A stretch of DNA of 64,000 bases from Punica granatum (Eukaryota > Streptophyta > Magnoliopsida > Myrtales > Lythraceae), in the NCBI RefSeq assembly GCF_007655135.1, contig NC_045131.1:6634001-6698000 (forward strand), read 5' to 3'. The notes under the pieces were generated by a model. It was not told the DNA's origin, ran no database searches, and saw only the letters and a list, made by a program, of their open reading frames with translations. Within the stretch, counting starts at the first letter, position 1. Each line of letters starts with the position of its first letter. Positions 12,601 to 23,658 of this stretch are shown one piece after another. Made by a program: the position numbers and the translations under genes.

Positions 12601-14190
12601 ACTCTCATCCATCAATTTTGGGAAAAACAACTAATAATATTGAGCCCGATTCTTCCTTCAAATTGGAGGATACCTTACAAATATATGTCTTTCAACAAAG
12701 AACCCCACAATGTTACCAAGAAAATTTGTGTTTCATTTAAAATCTCAGGATCAATCAGATGTCCATTTGAGGCATTACCGACCAGTAATACTCACTCCCT
12801 GATCTTTTTGAGCCTTTTGATTTACCTCCCTCCAATGTAATTTAATCAAGTCCCTCCCCCTACTTTAAATTAAGGTTGTCTACATACAGTATTGTCCCTC
12901 ATGCCTCGTCAGGATCGATTGATCGAGAGTTCCTATCCTAATGCATGCCATGCCTGAGTATGCAACCACAGTGCTGGTGACTACTACTAAGGTCTCGGCT
13001 GAAAGTCCTCCGCTTTAGATCGACCCTAACAAGTTCCATAATGATGGGCACTAAACCATTGAGGGTCCATTTGGTTTCGAATTTTTTTTTAACTCTATTC
13101 TATTTAATTCCACCCATTTTCAATTCAACAACACAATTATTACTTTTCTCTTCTTCTTTTTTTTTCAATTTTTTTAATCATTCATTTCAATTTTTAATAT
13201 TAACTTATCTCGATTATTCATTATTTTTTTCACAATTCAACATCACAATTATTATTTTCTCTCAACTATTCATTACTTTTTTGACACTTTTTCTCATAAT
13301 TCAACAACACAATTGTTACAAACTAATTTAAAATCAAAACTTAACTCAACTGTAAAACCAAACACAACCTTACCTTTTGTTTCGATATGGAATGAAGTGG
13401 AGGAAAAGGAAAAGGAGGGAAGGGCTGCATGTCCCTCCAATCTAAACAAAACAAAGGGTACGGTAACCGGCCGTACATCACTACGACGATGATGACGAGC
13501 TATCATCAGTAGTAGTAGTAGTATTAGTCTGCCTTGCTCTGCAACAAATTTCAAATTTTGGATTATATAGGTCCGGTCTCATCCATCAATTTGAGGAAAA
13601 CAACTAATAATCAAATTTTGGATCATGAACATGCCCCGCGTCCCAAAGCGACACTCTTAAAACGCGTATGGTAAGATCATCCACTTGCTCGCTTTCATCA
13701 TTAATACGAGTGATTTATCAAAGCGGGGTCGAGCCAAAGCGGGTAAATTATCAATCTTTTTTCTCCTTAACACTATACCGTTCAGATATGGCAAAATTTT
13801 TCGTATCCCTGTCATACAATTTGCATGCAACAAGATCGAAATGAGCCGCTTGGACCCAATGAGGGCAGCCGAGTTGTATGTATACAGCACACTGATTATA
13901 CGTGAAATTACAATTGTTTCCATATCTATACGATATCAAATAATATTCCCTAGTAGGATCCGTTATGAATTCTAAGGGAAGTTAAAAAAAAAGGCCGTGA
14001 AACTTCTTGGAAAATGCCATGAATTTATTCCCCGCTCTAATTTACTGATAATAAGGCTGTAAAGGGTAACTGTCGTTTTAATTTTTCAAGAATCAAGAAA
14101 TACACGCAACAAAGATTTACGCAATTTAGGAAATTTAATTTCCATTCAAAATTTCTTGTGAAGTGAAATTTCCTGGAAACATTCACCCCT
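12601..14190. other. Single-copy intergenic stretch upstream of intact ATPase
   Basis: This has no counterpart after the second spacer copy (34510), so it marks the break between the two duplicated blocks. It holds a MITE at 13063-13369. Its last 300 bp resemble the 5' flanks of the two pseudogenes (about 2995-3250 and 21035-21300) and probably contain the ATPase promoter. No gene is supported. Confidence 0.6.
13063..13369 (-). mobile_element. PIF/Tourist-like MITE
   Basis: A 307-bp AT-rich element whose ends are imperfect inverted repeats: GGGTCCATTTGGTTTCG at the left, and GGTTGTGTTTGGTTTTACAG when the right end is read on the minus strand. Read on the minus strand it aligns along its length with 19728-20017, with shared internal words such as TGTTGTTGAATT and GTAATGAATAGTTGAGAGA. 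It is flanked by TGA/TTA, one mismatch from the 3-bp target duplication usual for this superfamily. It has no coding capacity. The frame at 13041-13331 is an artefact of its T-rich strand. Confidence 0.65.
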
Positions 14191-14196
14191 TCATGC

Positions 14197-14204
14197 TATA
14201 TATA
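14197..14204 (+). promoter_or_regulatory. Probable TATA box of intact ATPase gene
   Basis: TATATATA followed by GGAGCC, 116 bp upstream of the ATG at 14320. This is the expected distance for a TATA box with a 5' leader of roughly 85-90 bases. Position and motif are the only support. Confidence 0.5.
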
Positions 14205-14319
14205 GGAGCCACCCAATCTCGCAATACACAAGTATCCTTCCCGGTAAACACTGTTCACCAGATTTCTCGTAGTCAAAACGACTGAAAGCTCTCTTTAGAT
14301 CTTTTTTCGGGGCGTTACA

Positions 14320-17300
14320 ATGTCTCTTAGGCTTCGAAAACCTGGAGAGATCACTGCTGTTGATGAAACCACCAGCTGCTCATCACCAGCCGTCAGGCTA
14401 GCCCACCGGAGGAGGCTCCGCCTCGCCTGCACAGCCATCTACTTCACCAAGGTGCTCGAGTCCCTCACCAAGAAGGTTCTCGAGAACAACCTTGGGATCC
14501 TCCGGTCGCTCTCCTATGTGGCGATCGACGTCCGTCCTGGTGATGATGGTTTGAAGGACGGGAAGGATGAGAAAGTCGACCCGAAGTCTCTGAGCCCCAT
14601 GGTTAGGGAGAAGAGCCTTGACGCATTGGCGAAATTCGGTGGGGTGAGTAGGCTCGCTTCGGTTCTTGAAACTGACCTGGAAAACGGCTTGAGCGGAGAC
14701 GATGAAACTGATCTTGCACGTAGAAAGAATGTCTTTGGCGAGAATAGGTACACCAGACTGCCTGCAAAGCCGTTCTTCGCGTTTGTCCTGGAAGCCTTCA
14801 AGGACCTGACCATATTGATCCTCCTGGGCTGCGCGGTCCTCTCTCTTGCGTTTGGTATCAAACAGCACGGCTTGAAGGAAGGCTGGTATGAAGGAGGTAG
14901 CATTATCATCGCGATCTTCCTAGTTGTGGTCGTTTCGGCCGTTAGCAACTACAAGCAGAGCCGACAATTCCAGAAGCTCTCGAACGTGAGCAGTGACATA
15001 AAGGTCGAGGTCCTCCGCGGAGGCAGGAGGCAGAAGATATCAATCTTTGAGGTCCTCGTGGGCGACCTCGTGTGTCTCAAGATTGGGGATCAGGTTCCTG
15101 CTGATGGCCTCTTTGTGGACGGGCATTCCTTGAAGGTTGACGAGTCGAGTATGACTGGGGAGAACGATCATGTGGAGGTGAACGACAACGAGAATCCTTT
15201 CCTGCTCTCGGGGACAAAGGTGACGGCTGGGTATGCCCGAATGATGGTGACCTCGGTGGGGATGAACACAGCCTGGGGAGAGATAATGAGCTCAGTGGCC
15301 CGTGACTTGGCCGAGGAAACTCCCTTGCAGGCCCGACTCAACAAACTCACCTCAAGCATTGGGAAAATCGGGCTCACGGTTGCATTGGTTGTCCTTGTAG
15401 TCCTGATGATCAGGTACCGCTAAATATGCACACCTATTTTCTTATTAGGCAAGTTCATATATCATAGTAATAACTGTACCAAGGCCTACCTGCAAAATAA
15501 GTTAGATAAACTCAAACATGAGTAAGATAATTGGAAATGTAGTGTACATTAATCTTATACCTTGGATATCAAATTGATATGTTTGACATACCAGGTACTT
15601 CACCGGGAAGACCCGTGATGAGAGTGGACATGTGGAGCTCAGAAGCGGTCATACAAAAACAAATGATGTGATGAATGCTGTTCTAAGGATCGTTGCCACA
15701 GCAGTGACGATTGTAGTGGTTGCAATTCCCGAAGGTTTGCCTCTGGCAGTCACTCTTACTCTCGCTTACTCGATGAAGCGAATGATGTCTGACAATGCCA
15801 TGGTCCGGAAGCTCTCCGCATGTGAGACGATGGGTTCCGCCACAACCATCTGCACTGACAAGACTGGCACGCTGACTTTGAATGAGATGAAGGTCACCGA
15901 GTTCTGGGTCGGGAAAGAACGCGTCAAGAATAATGATGCAGCACCCACTGTCCTTGAGCTGCTCCTAGCAGGGATCGGGCTGAACACGACAGGAACTGTT
16001 TATAGGCCAGAGGGTACTGCTTCGGTTCCAGAAGTTTCAGGTAGCCCAACAGAGAAAGCCATCCTCTCATGGGGTGTGATTGAGCTGGGCCTGAAGATGG
16101 ACGAGCTGAAGCGCGGTTGCCAAATTCTTCAAGTCGAAGCGTTCAACTCAGAGAAGAAGAGGAGTGGGGTCTCAATGAGGAGAGGTGCACATATTCATGT
16201 GCACTGGAAGGGAGCAGCTGAGATGATTTTAGCACATTGCTGGCAATTTTATTCCCAGGATGGAGACAAACAAATGCTTGATGCTCAAGCAAGAGGCCAG
16301 ATCAGGGCAATAATTGAGAAAATGGCTGCAAAGAGCCTCCGCTGCATTGCGTTTGCTCACAAAGAAGTTACCGACCCACAGCCCCACGAGAGCTCTCTTG
16401 AGGACACTGAATTGACACTTTTGGGTGTGGTGGGGCTCAAGGATCCATGCCGCCCGGAAGTTAGATCAGCAGTGGAATCATGCAAGAATGCGGGGGTGAA
16501 CATCAAGATGATTACCGGAGACAATGTCCACACTGCAAGGGCGATTGCTATTGAGTGCGGCATTCTTGAAACCCCCAAAGACAACTCCAAGGTTGATGAG
16601 ATGATTGTTGAAGGCGTGGAGTTCCGAAACTTCTCACCTGAAGAGAGGTTTGAGGCTGTAGACAAGATCCGCTTGATGGCCCGATCTTCACCATTTGATA
16701 AGCTCCTAATGGTGCAAACCCTGAAGCAGAAGGGCCATGTGGTTGCAGTCACAGGAGACGGGACAAATGATGCCCCTGCCCTCAAGGAGGCTGACATCGG
16801 CCTCTCCATGGGAATCCAAGGGACCGAGGTGGCAAAAGAAAGCTCCGATATAGTCATACTGGATGATAACTTTGCCTCAGTAGTGACTGTACTCAGGTGG
16901 GGCCGATGTGTGTACAACAATATCCAGAAATTTATCCAGTTCCAGCTCACAGTGAATGTGGCAGCGCTTGTGATCAACTTCATAGCGGCAGTATCTTCGG
17001 GTGAAGTCCCCTTGACTGCAGTCCAACTACTATGGGTCAACCTGATAATGGACACTTTGGGTGCTCTTGCACTGGCGACAGAGCGGCCCACAAACAATCT
17101 CCTGAGCCACCCACCTGTGGGGCGATCTGAGCCACTTATAACCCTCGTCATGTGGAGAAATCTCCTTGCTCAAGCTTTATATCAAGTCACTGTCCTTCTG
17201 ATCCTTCAGTTCAAGGGCAGGTCCATTTTCAGGGTGGGCGAGGTGGTCAAGAACACAATCGTCTTCAACTGCTTCGTCCTCTGCCAGGTTTTCAACGAGT

Positions 17301-17572
17301 TCAATGCCAGGAAGCTCGAGGAGAAGAACGTGTTCAAGGGCCTTCACAAGAATAAGCTTTTCATTGGGATCATTGGAGTCACCTTAGTTTTCCAGGTGCT
17401 GATGATCGAGTTCCTCAAGAAGTTCGCAAACACCGAGAGGCTGGGCTGGACACAGTGGGCTGCCTGCATTGGGATAGCATCACTAACTTGGCCTATTGGA
17501 TGGCTTGTCAAGTGCATTCCAGTGTCCTCTGTACGGTCTCTCCTTCCCAGGAAACAAGTCCCAGCATCCTAA
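14320..17572 (+). CDS. ACA12-like: Autoinhibited Ca2+-ATPase (P2B type), plasma-membrane type, ACA12/13-like
   Basis: A P-type pump that uses ATP to export cytosolic Ca2+; ACA12/13-type members act at the plasma membrane. Exons are 14320-15413 and 15595-17572. The 181-bp intron has GT/AG ends and splits the Arg365 codon; the spliced product is 1023 aa, normal for the family. In order: N-terminal extension with a basic segment (residues 27-46), TM1 about 163-180, TM2 194-211, actuator domain with TGE at 279-281, TM3 350-367, TM4 with PEGLP at 410-414 (Ca2+ ligand Glu411), phosphorylated Asp453 in DKTGT, KGA of the nucleotide-binding domain at 570-572, TGDGTND at 751-757, TM6 with Asn847 and Asp851, and TM7-10 to the C-terminus. 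All catalytic residues are present. The ATG has A at -3. It is the only intact member of the array. ACA12 versus ACA13 cannot be decided here. Confidence 0.93.
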
Positions 17573-19700
17573 GATGGCAGTGTCAAGTCCTAAGGAAATA
17601 AATCTTCTTTTTTACTTAGGCAACATATTAAGGACTCTAGGAATCACAACAATCTTTCATAAGTTTAGTGATATTGACTTGCAGTAGCTGTTGATTCATG
17701 TAAATTATAATTAGCTTTATCAGTTTGATATTCTGAATTCAGCAGTTTTTTCTCCCTCATAATTTCTATTTGCAAAGATTTCTGCACATGACACCAAGAA
17801 AAAAGAATTCAGGTTCACACAAAAAGTTTAAGTGCTCATTAAGATATTCATGTTTTATGGCTCATAATATATCTTCGTGGAGGACAACTTAAAAAATTAG
17901 CATATCATATGGGTAATGGATCTTACACCATCTAACATATAAATATGGAAAATAGATACCAATCATGCTGGTCTTTAATGCGACTCCATGACTATATATG
18001 TAACGACCAAATGTGAAACAAATCTTATTGTTTTCTATCATTCCTGAAGTTTTTAGAAGTCTACTTTAGAAGATTCAGATTCTGCAGTACAAAACACACA
18101 GAATCCAAAGACTCACTCATAATGCAACCGGTGAACCGAGGAAACGTCAAAAGCTGAACCTTTTGCTTTATTGGCATGTTAACATCAAGGCAAGAACCTT
18201 GGAACATGGAGTCGAGTATATAAGACTAGCGGCATAAGAAGAAGCTAGCGTTCACTTTTTCTAGCAGAAGCTTCCAGGTGTGTCTGTAGATAATTCTGAC
18301 ACATCTAAACTTCGATACCTAAAAGGTCATCTCTTTAAAGCATTCCTCAAGCTTCAGGTCTAGGCTATCAGGTGCATTCGGACCTGCAAGATTGTATTTT
18401 TTAGTTAATGAAAAACTACTACAGTGAAAAGATGAAACAGGAAAAGGAGAGAAACAGTAAGCGATAATAAAGTGGGATAAGGGAATCATCGTTTGGCTAA
18501 GAATAATGAGAGCCATGATAAGAGAAGGTTCCGGGATGAAGACTCTGCGGTGCAGTGCAGTGCATGGATCCAAGATGCTTAGATGAGCCATATTTACTAC
18601 TCTCTTGAGAAGCGTTTTCCATAAATGTGTAGAAAAGAGAAAAAAGGGGAAACAAAAATAACAGCAATAAGACCATAGAGAACAGTCGAACTTTTATTTT
18701 TTCTGTAGAGAATGATAATTTATCACAATAAAGATATTGGTTTAAGTACTACAATAAATTCTCCATAGAGGTCTCAGAACTGGAAATAAGTGTTCATACT
18801 GACTAGTGTTAGATGAAAGAAAGTACAGTCCTGGAGACATTTTTCTTTTACACTAAAGGATCATTTGGTATGCGACAATAGAAAGGAAATATAATGTTGT
18901 GCCGTTATAGTTGCATGTTATTAAATTCCGCTTTGGACCGACCCAGTTATCAAAATAATTCCCATTATCGATTTTAGAGGAACCCCAATTCAGTATGACT
19001 ACAGCTTAATCACATCACAGAAATGAACCAGAAATTTCTAAACCAAAAGCTAATTCTTTTTATGATCAATTAGACAGACAAACTTCAAAAGAACTAAATC
19101 CATTCTCCCCCCACCAAATTCTCGTCCTCGACTAGGTTGTCTGTTCAACAACATTGGATGGAAATGTCTTGATGAAACAGCAACTCTCAAATCTCCCTCG
19201 CTCCCAGACAAATAAATGAAAGTGAAACAAAATCTTTAATGGTAAGCCATAAGACATGACAGACAGAACCCACTCTCCAGGAATAAATTATGGGGCCAGA
19301 AATGATTATTGGAATTCCCGAGTAATAAAAAAATTGCAACTTTCACCGTGGGGTGGTAGCCACACAGAGAGAGAGAGAGAGAGAGCAACCTTAATCTGCT
19401 CAAGAATGGCGGGACCATGGGAGCTTTTTGTTGGCAAGAGGGACCCAGAATGAACTGAAGCAACAGCCCTCACTTCACCGTCAGAGGCACTGTGTTCTTC
19501 TTCAGCTTGATTGTACAAAGGAGCAGCAGCAGCGGAAGAGGTGGACTTGACGGTAGAAATGGTGACTGGCTGACGTTAACTGTGTTAACGGTAACGGCGT
19601 GGTGTCGGGCGGGGCCTCCCCGTGACCGTGATTTCTTAAAGGGGGTGGGGGCCCTTCCATCATGATTGGGCTTGGCTTCTTGATGGGCTCTCGGCCCAAC
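17573..19700. repeat. 3' flank of intact ATPase plus flank repeat copy 3 of 4
   Basis: 17573-18900 aligns with 6256-7585. From 18902 it equals the start of copy 1, but about 690 bp present in copy 1 (roughly 30-718) are missing, with the joint near 18930 (AAATTCC/GCTTTGGACC). An AG microsatellite lies at 19366-19385. The end matches the end of copy 1 and leads into a pseudogene 5' flank. No gene is supported. Confidence 0.75.
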
Positions 19701-19727
19701 AAATAGAGAGTGATTAGTAGTTACTTA

Positions 19728-20017
19728 GGTTGTGTTTGATTTTAGAGTTGAGTTTTAATTTTAATTGATTTTTAATGATTATGTCGTTGAATTATGAGAA
19801 AAAATGTGAAAAGTAATGAATAGTTGAGAGAAAGTAATGATTGTATTGTTGAATTGTAGAAAAATAATGAATAGTTAAGAGAGTTTAAAATTAAAAATTA
19901 AATTTAATGATTAGAAAAATTAAAGAAAAAATGAAAAATAATAATTGTGTTGTTGAATTGAAAATAAGTGGAGTTAAATGAAGCAGATTTAAATTTTTTT
20001 TGAAAATAAACAGGCCC
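19728..20017 (+). mobile_element. PIF/Tourist-like MITE with TTA target duplication
   Basis: A 290-bp element beginning GGTTGTGTTTGATTTTAGAG and ending AAAATAAACAGGCCC, with TTA on both sides (19725-19727 and 20018-20020). The homologous position in the left flank (about 1555) has a single uninterrupted TTA, so the empty site is visible in the same window. It belongs to the same family as 13063-13369, in the opposite orientation. Confidence 0.8.
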
Positions 20018-21517
20018 TTAATCTTATGTTACTTTTTTACTTTTACCTTACTATGTTTGGGATTTTTCTTTTTCACATTTTACCTCGCATAATAGAATGC
20101 ACGGACTCCACGATTAGCATTTATGAAAGCAATAATATGGTTGGCCCGATTAGATGACTTTAATACATTCCGTTGTTGAATGAACTTTTCTCAGTTATTT
20201 TATTTTTTCTAAAATTAAAATTTTTAATTTTTTAAAATATATAGATACAGATTTGTAAGAACGTTTATTATTTTCTCGATTTTTTAGCTTTCTTTAATTT
20301 TTTTTATTTTTGGATAATTTTAAAATTTTAAAATAATAATATAGATTCGTCGGTTCAGTCATTATTTTCTCGATTTTTTTTGAGAAAATGATTTTTGATT
20401 TACTTTTTAAAACATATATATAGATATAGATTTCTTATAACGATCGTTACTTATTTGGATTTTGAGCTTTTTCTTAGAAACAAAATTTAAAATTTTTTAA
20501 AAGCATATAGATATATATTTAAATTTTTAAAAAATATAATAAAATATGACATATTTGTTCTCCAAAAGCAAATCAAATCATTCTTTTATAGATAAATAAA
20601 AATATATTACCTTGTGTATGATATTCTATAAATAGTGGATGTATTACATATAAATCGTGACCAACTTGACTCTGAAAATATTGCAACCACTATATTTTTT
20701 TAAAAAAATTTCGCATGCACACACAAATTTTTTTTAGGCATGTTGAGGGTTAGACTTTTTTGGAGGTGAGTTTTTTAACCTTTTGCTTTTTCTCACACAT
20801 AAAAATTCATATGTTTTTTCTTATCCTATTCCTGAAATTAAATTATTATTAGTCTTATATATGTGTCTAAAAATATATTTATTACTATTGATTGTAAATC
20901 ACTATTTATAAAATTTATTGCACATATAATTTATATAATAATAAAATTAATAGAATAATAAATCACGTTTAATCTCGCGCAACGCGTCGGCTTCACGACT
21001 AGTTTATATATATATTTATATAGCACGATAATAATACATGAAATATCAATTGTTTCCATATCTATATGATATCAAATAATATTCCCGAATGGTAATTGTC
21101 GATTTAATTTTTCCAAAGTCAACATAATTTGCAACAAAATAATTTTCATATAAGGATTAACATTTTAAAAGAGAGAAAAGATTTACACAATTTTTTTTAT
21201 TGAATAATAAAGATATAAAGATTTACATTTACACAGTTTACAAAGAGAAGAGATGAAAGACTTACCTAGTTTAAAAAGGAAATTTAATTTTCATTCAAAA
21301 TCTAATAAATAAAGCTGTACAATCTTTACCAATGTGGGTTGGTTCAAACTGTTCAGCGCCTGTTTCGCTTAAATAAGGTTTTTGAGTTTTTGTGAATTCA
21401 GAAAATTCACGATGGGATAACTTTAACTCTTAGTAAACCTACCAAACTCTACTGGATTAGTCAGGATTGAATTGGACATTTATACCATTTTCCTATCTAT
21501 GCTACTTCTTTAAAAAT

Positions 21518-21579
<62 letters not shown>

Positions 21580-21712
21580 TTTCCAGCTTCGCAACTTCCG
21601 GCCACGTAGCTTTTCTTCCTCTTTCACTGTCGGAATCCCCCCACGCTCTCTCCCTAAGAAACTGATGACATTCCATAAGCAAAACAGCTCCAGCGGTAGA
21701 GCACCAACGGAA
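20018..21712. repeat. AT-rich 5' flank of right ATPase pseudogene
   Basis: The counterpart of 1556-3720. It contains a SINE-like segment at about 21330-21480 and a CA/TA microsatellite at about 21521-21580, where the left copy has TA only. No gene is seen; the 109-aa frame over the microsatellite is an artefact. Confidence 0.65.
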
Positions 21713-22146
21713 TGGGAGCAGGCAGAAGATATCCATTGTCGAGGTCCTTGTGCGCGACCTAGTGTGTCTCAAGATTGGGGATCGGATTCCTGCTGAGAGG
21801 CTCTTCGTGGACGGGCATTCTCTGAAGGTTGTTGACAAGTTGAGCGTGACCGGGGAGAACGCTCACGTGGAGGTGAACTGTAACGAGAATCCTTTCCTGC
21901 TCTCGGGGACAAAGGTGACGGATGGGTATGCCCAAATGATGGTGACCTCGGTGGGGATGAACACAGCCTGGGGCAAGATAATGAGCTCAGTGGCCCGCGA
22001 CCTGGCTGAGGAAACTCCCCTGCAGGCCCGACTCAACAAACTGACCGACAGCATTGGGATAATCGGCTTCACAATTGCCTTGGTTGTCCTCGGAGTCCTG
22101 ATGATCTGGTACGTTAAAAATTGACTACATTGCCTGACCTATTTTC

Positions 22147-22847
22147 TGTTGGGTATCCCTCCAATTTGGAGGAAGTTGGGCTCAAATTGTATTGGGCTTT
22201 TATCGGGCTTTAATAGGCCCAAGAACCCATTTTTGTTAGGGTTTATTCTTCAGCAAATCAGCTGAGGTATAAAAGCAGCAGCAGACTGCAGTAGCAGCAG
22301 AGTGTAGACAGCAGCGGCAGAGAAGCTGCAAGCAGCAAAACAGCACAAAGAACAAAGGAAGAGCAGAGCCGAATTCTGCTCAACAGGGGCAGCGCGCAGC
22401 TGGAGATCAAACCTCGATCGGGACATCAAACGAACTCCGATTGGGACGAAATTTTGACAGCAGCTTCACAACACGTGGGGCTAACTTCTGAACGGTCAGA
22501 ATTTCTATTCGAGCTCTGTAGGTGCTGTTTCAGCTGATTTTGTGAACCACCCGTGTGGGTGACGAATTTAGTATTTGGGTGATCCAAGAGAGTGTTTCTC
22601 TTGAGTTTGGTGATCCAAGGGTTTACCCTTGATGAAAGACATTGTATAACCTTCATAGTGGATCGTTGATTCGGAGTTGGTCCCGTGGTTTTTCCCCACA
22701 TTGGGGTTTTCCACGTAAAATTCTTGGTGTTGTTTTACTTTACTGCTTGTTGGTTGATTTGATTAGTTCCTATCTCGATTACACTAGAAGGGGAGGAAGA
22801 TTAATCGCTGCGTTATTGTTTGGTTGAGTACATCCCTATCCCCAACA
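22147..22847 (+). repeat. 5' LTR of the copia element
   Basis: 701 bp, TG...CA ends. TATAAAA at 22268-22274 is the likely promoter TATA box, followed by an unusual run of GCAGCAG-type repeats in what should be the transcript leader. Compared with the 3' LTR it carries a 12-bp insertion near 22363-22375 and one base fewer near 22552. Confidence 0.95.
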
Positions 22848-22849
22848 AG

Positions 22850-22861
22850 TGGTATCAAAGC
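22850..22861 (+). other. Primer-binding site (initiator Met tRNA)
   Basis: TGGTATCAAAGC begins 2 bp after the 5' LTR. It is the usual plant copia primer site complementary to the 3' end of initiator methionine tRNA, with one difference from the common TGGTATCAGAGC. Confidence 0.85.
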
Positions 22862-22899
22862 CAGGTTTAGAGAAGTTTGAGTTTTTCGGTGTTTTCGAG

Positions 22900-23658
22900 A
22901 TGGAGGAGTCTACAGGATCTATGTTCAAGTTGAATGCAACCAACTACTCTATATGGAAGTCTCGGATGGAGGATCTTCTATTTTGCAGGGATTTGTACGA
23001 TCCTATTGAAGGGGATTCCGCGAAACCCAAAGATAAGGATGACAAGGCTTGGGAACGCACAAATCGGAAGACTATTGGTTTGATTCGGCAGTGGATAGAC
23101 AATAGTATTTATCATCATGTTGCTCAGGAGACAAATGCGAAAGTTTTGTGGGATAAATTGACAAATCTCTATGCGAGGAAGACACCACAAAATAAGGCAT
23201 TCCTCGTGAAGAAGCTGGTTCATCTTCGTTTCCAGGATGGAGGTGATATGGCTGCGCACATGAGTAATTTCCAGGATATTATTAACCAGTTGACGAACCT
23301 GGAGATAATATTACCCGATGAGTTGCAGGCCTGTCTACTTTTAGGGACTCTACCGGATAATTGGGACACACTTGTGGTTGCATTAAGCAATTCAGCGCCA
23401 AACGGGAAGCTATCGTTGGCTACGGTGACAGACAGTTTATTTAATGAGGAGACTAGAAGGAAAGGCACGGGAATTTCCATTCAGTCTGAAGCTTTGGTTA
23501 CTGAACAACGGGGAGAAGTCAAAGCAGAAATTTCTCTTCCAAGCATAGTAACTCACGTGGCAAATCGAGGGGCAGATCAAAGTCGAAGACGAGGAAAGTG
23601 GTCACTTGCTATCACTGTGGAAAAGAGGGACACTACAAAAGGGAGTGTAGAGCTCTGA
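22900..23658 (+). CDS. gag: Copia gag region
   Basis: Capsid part of the retrotransposon polyprotein, which packages element RNA in cytoplasmic virus-like particles. The frame starts at the ATG at 22900, about 50 bp after the LTR, and runs 252 codons. It shows the plant copia gag core: LNATNYSIWKSRMEDLL near the start, then a region with LWDKLTNLYARK and the LPDNWDTLVVAL segment typical of UBN2-type gag. The frame ends before the zinc knuckle, which is instead encoded in the pol frame, so gag and pol are offset here. The overlap with the pol frame is 23598-23658. Confidence 0.9.
   Translation: MEESTGSMFKLNATNYSIWKSRMEDLLFCRDLYDPIEGDSAKPKDKDDKAWERTNRKTIGLIRQWIDNSIYHHVAQETNAKVLWDKLTNLYARKTPQNKAFLVKKLVHLRFQDGGDMAAHMSNFQDIINQLTNLEIILPDELQACLLLGTLPDNWDTLVVALSNSAPNGKLSLATVTDSLFNEETRRKGTGISIQSEALVTEQRGEVKAEISLPSIVTHVANRGADQSRRRGKWSLAITVEKRDTTKGSVEL

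Noticed and set aside
13041..13331. 96-codon hydrophobic frame
   Set aside because: Lies almost wholly inside a non-coding MITE; the Phe/Leu/Ile richness reflects its T-rich strand.
21467..21838. Frames of 109-113 codons across the CA/TA microsatellite
   Set aside because: The translation is dipeptide repeats and then out-of-frame ATPase relic.
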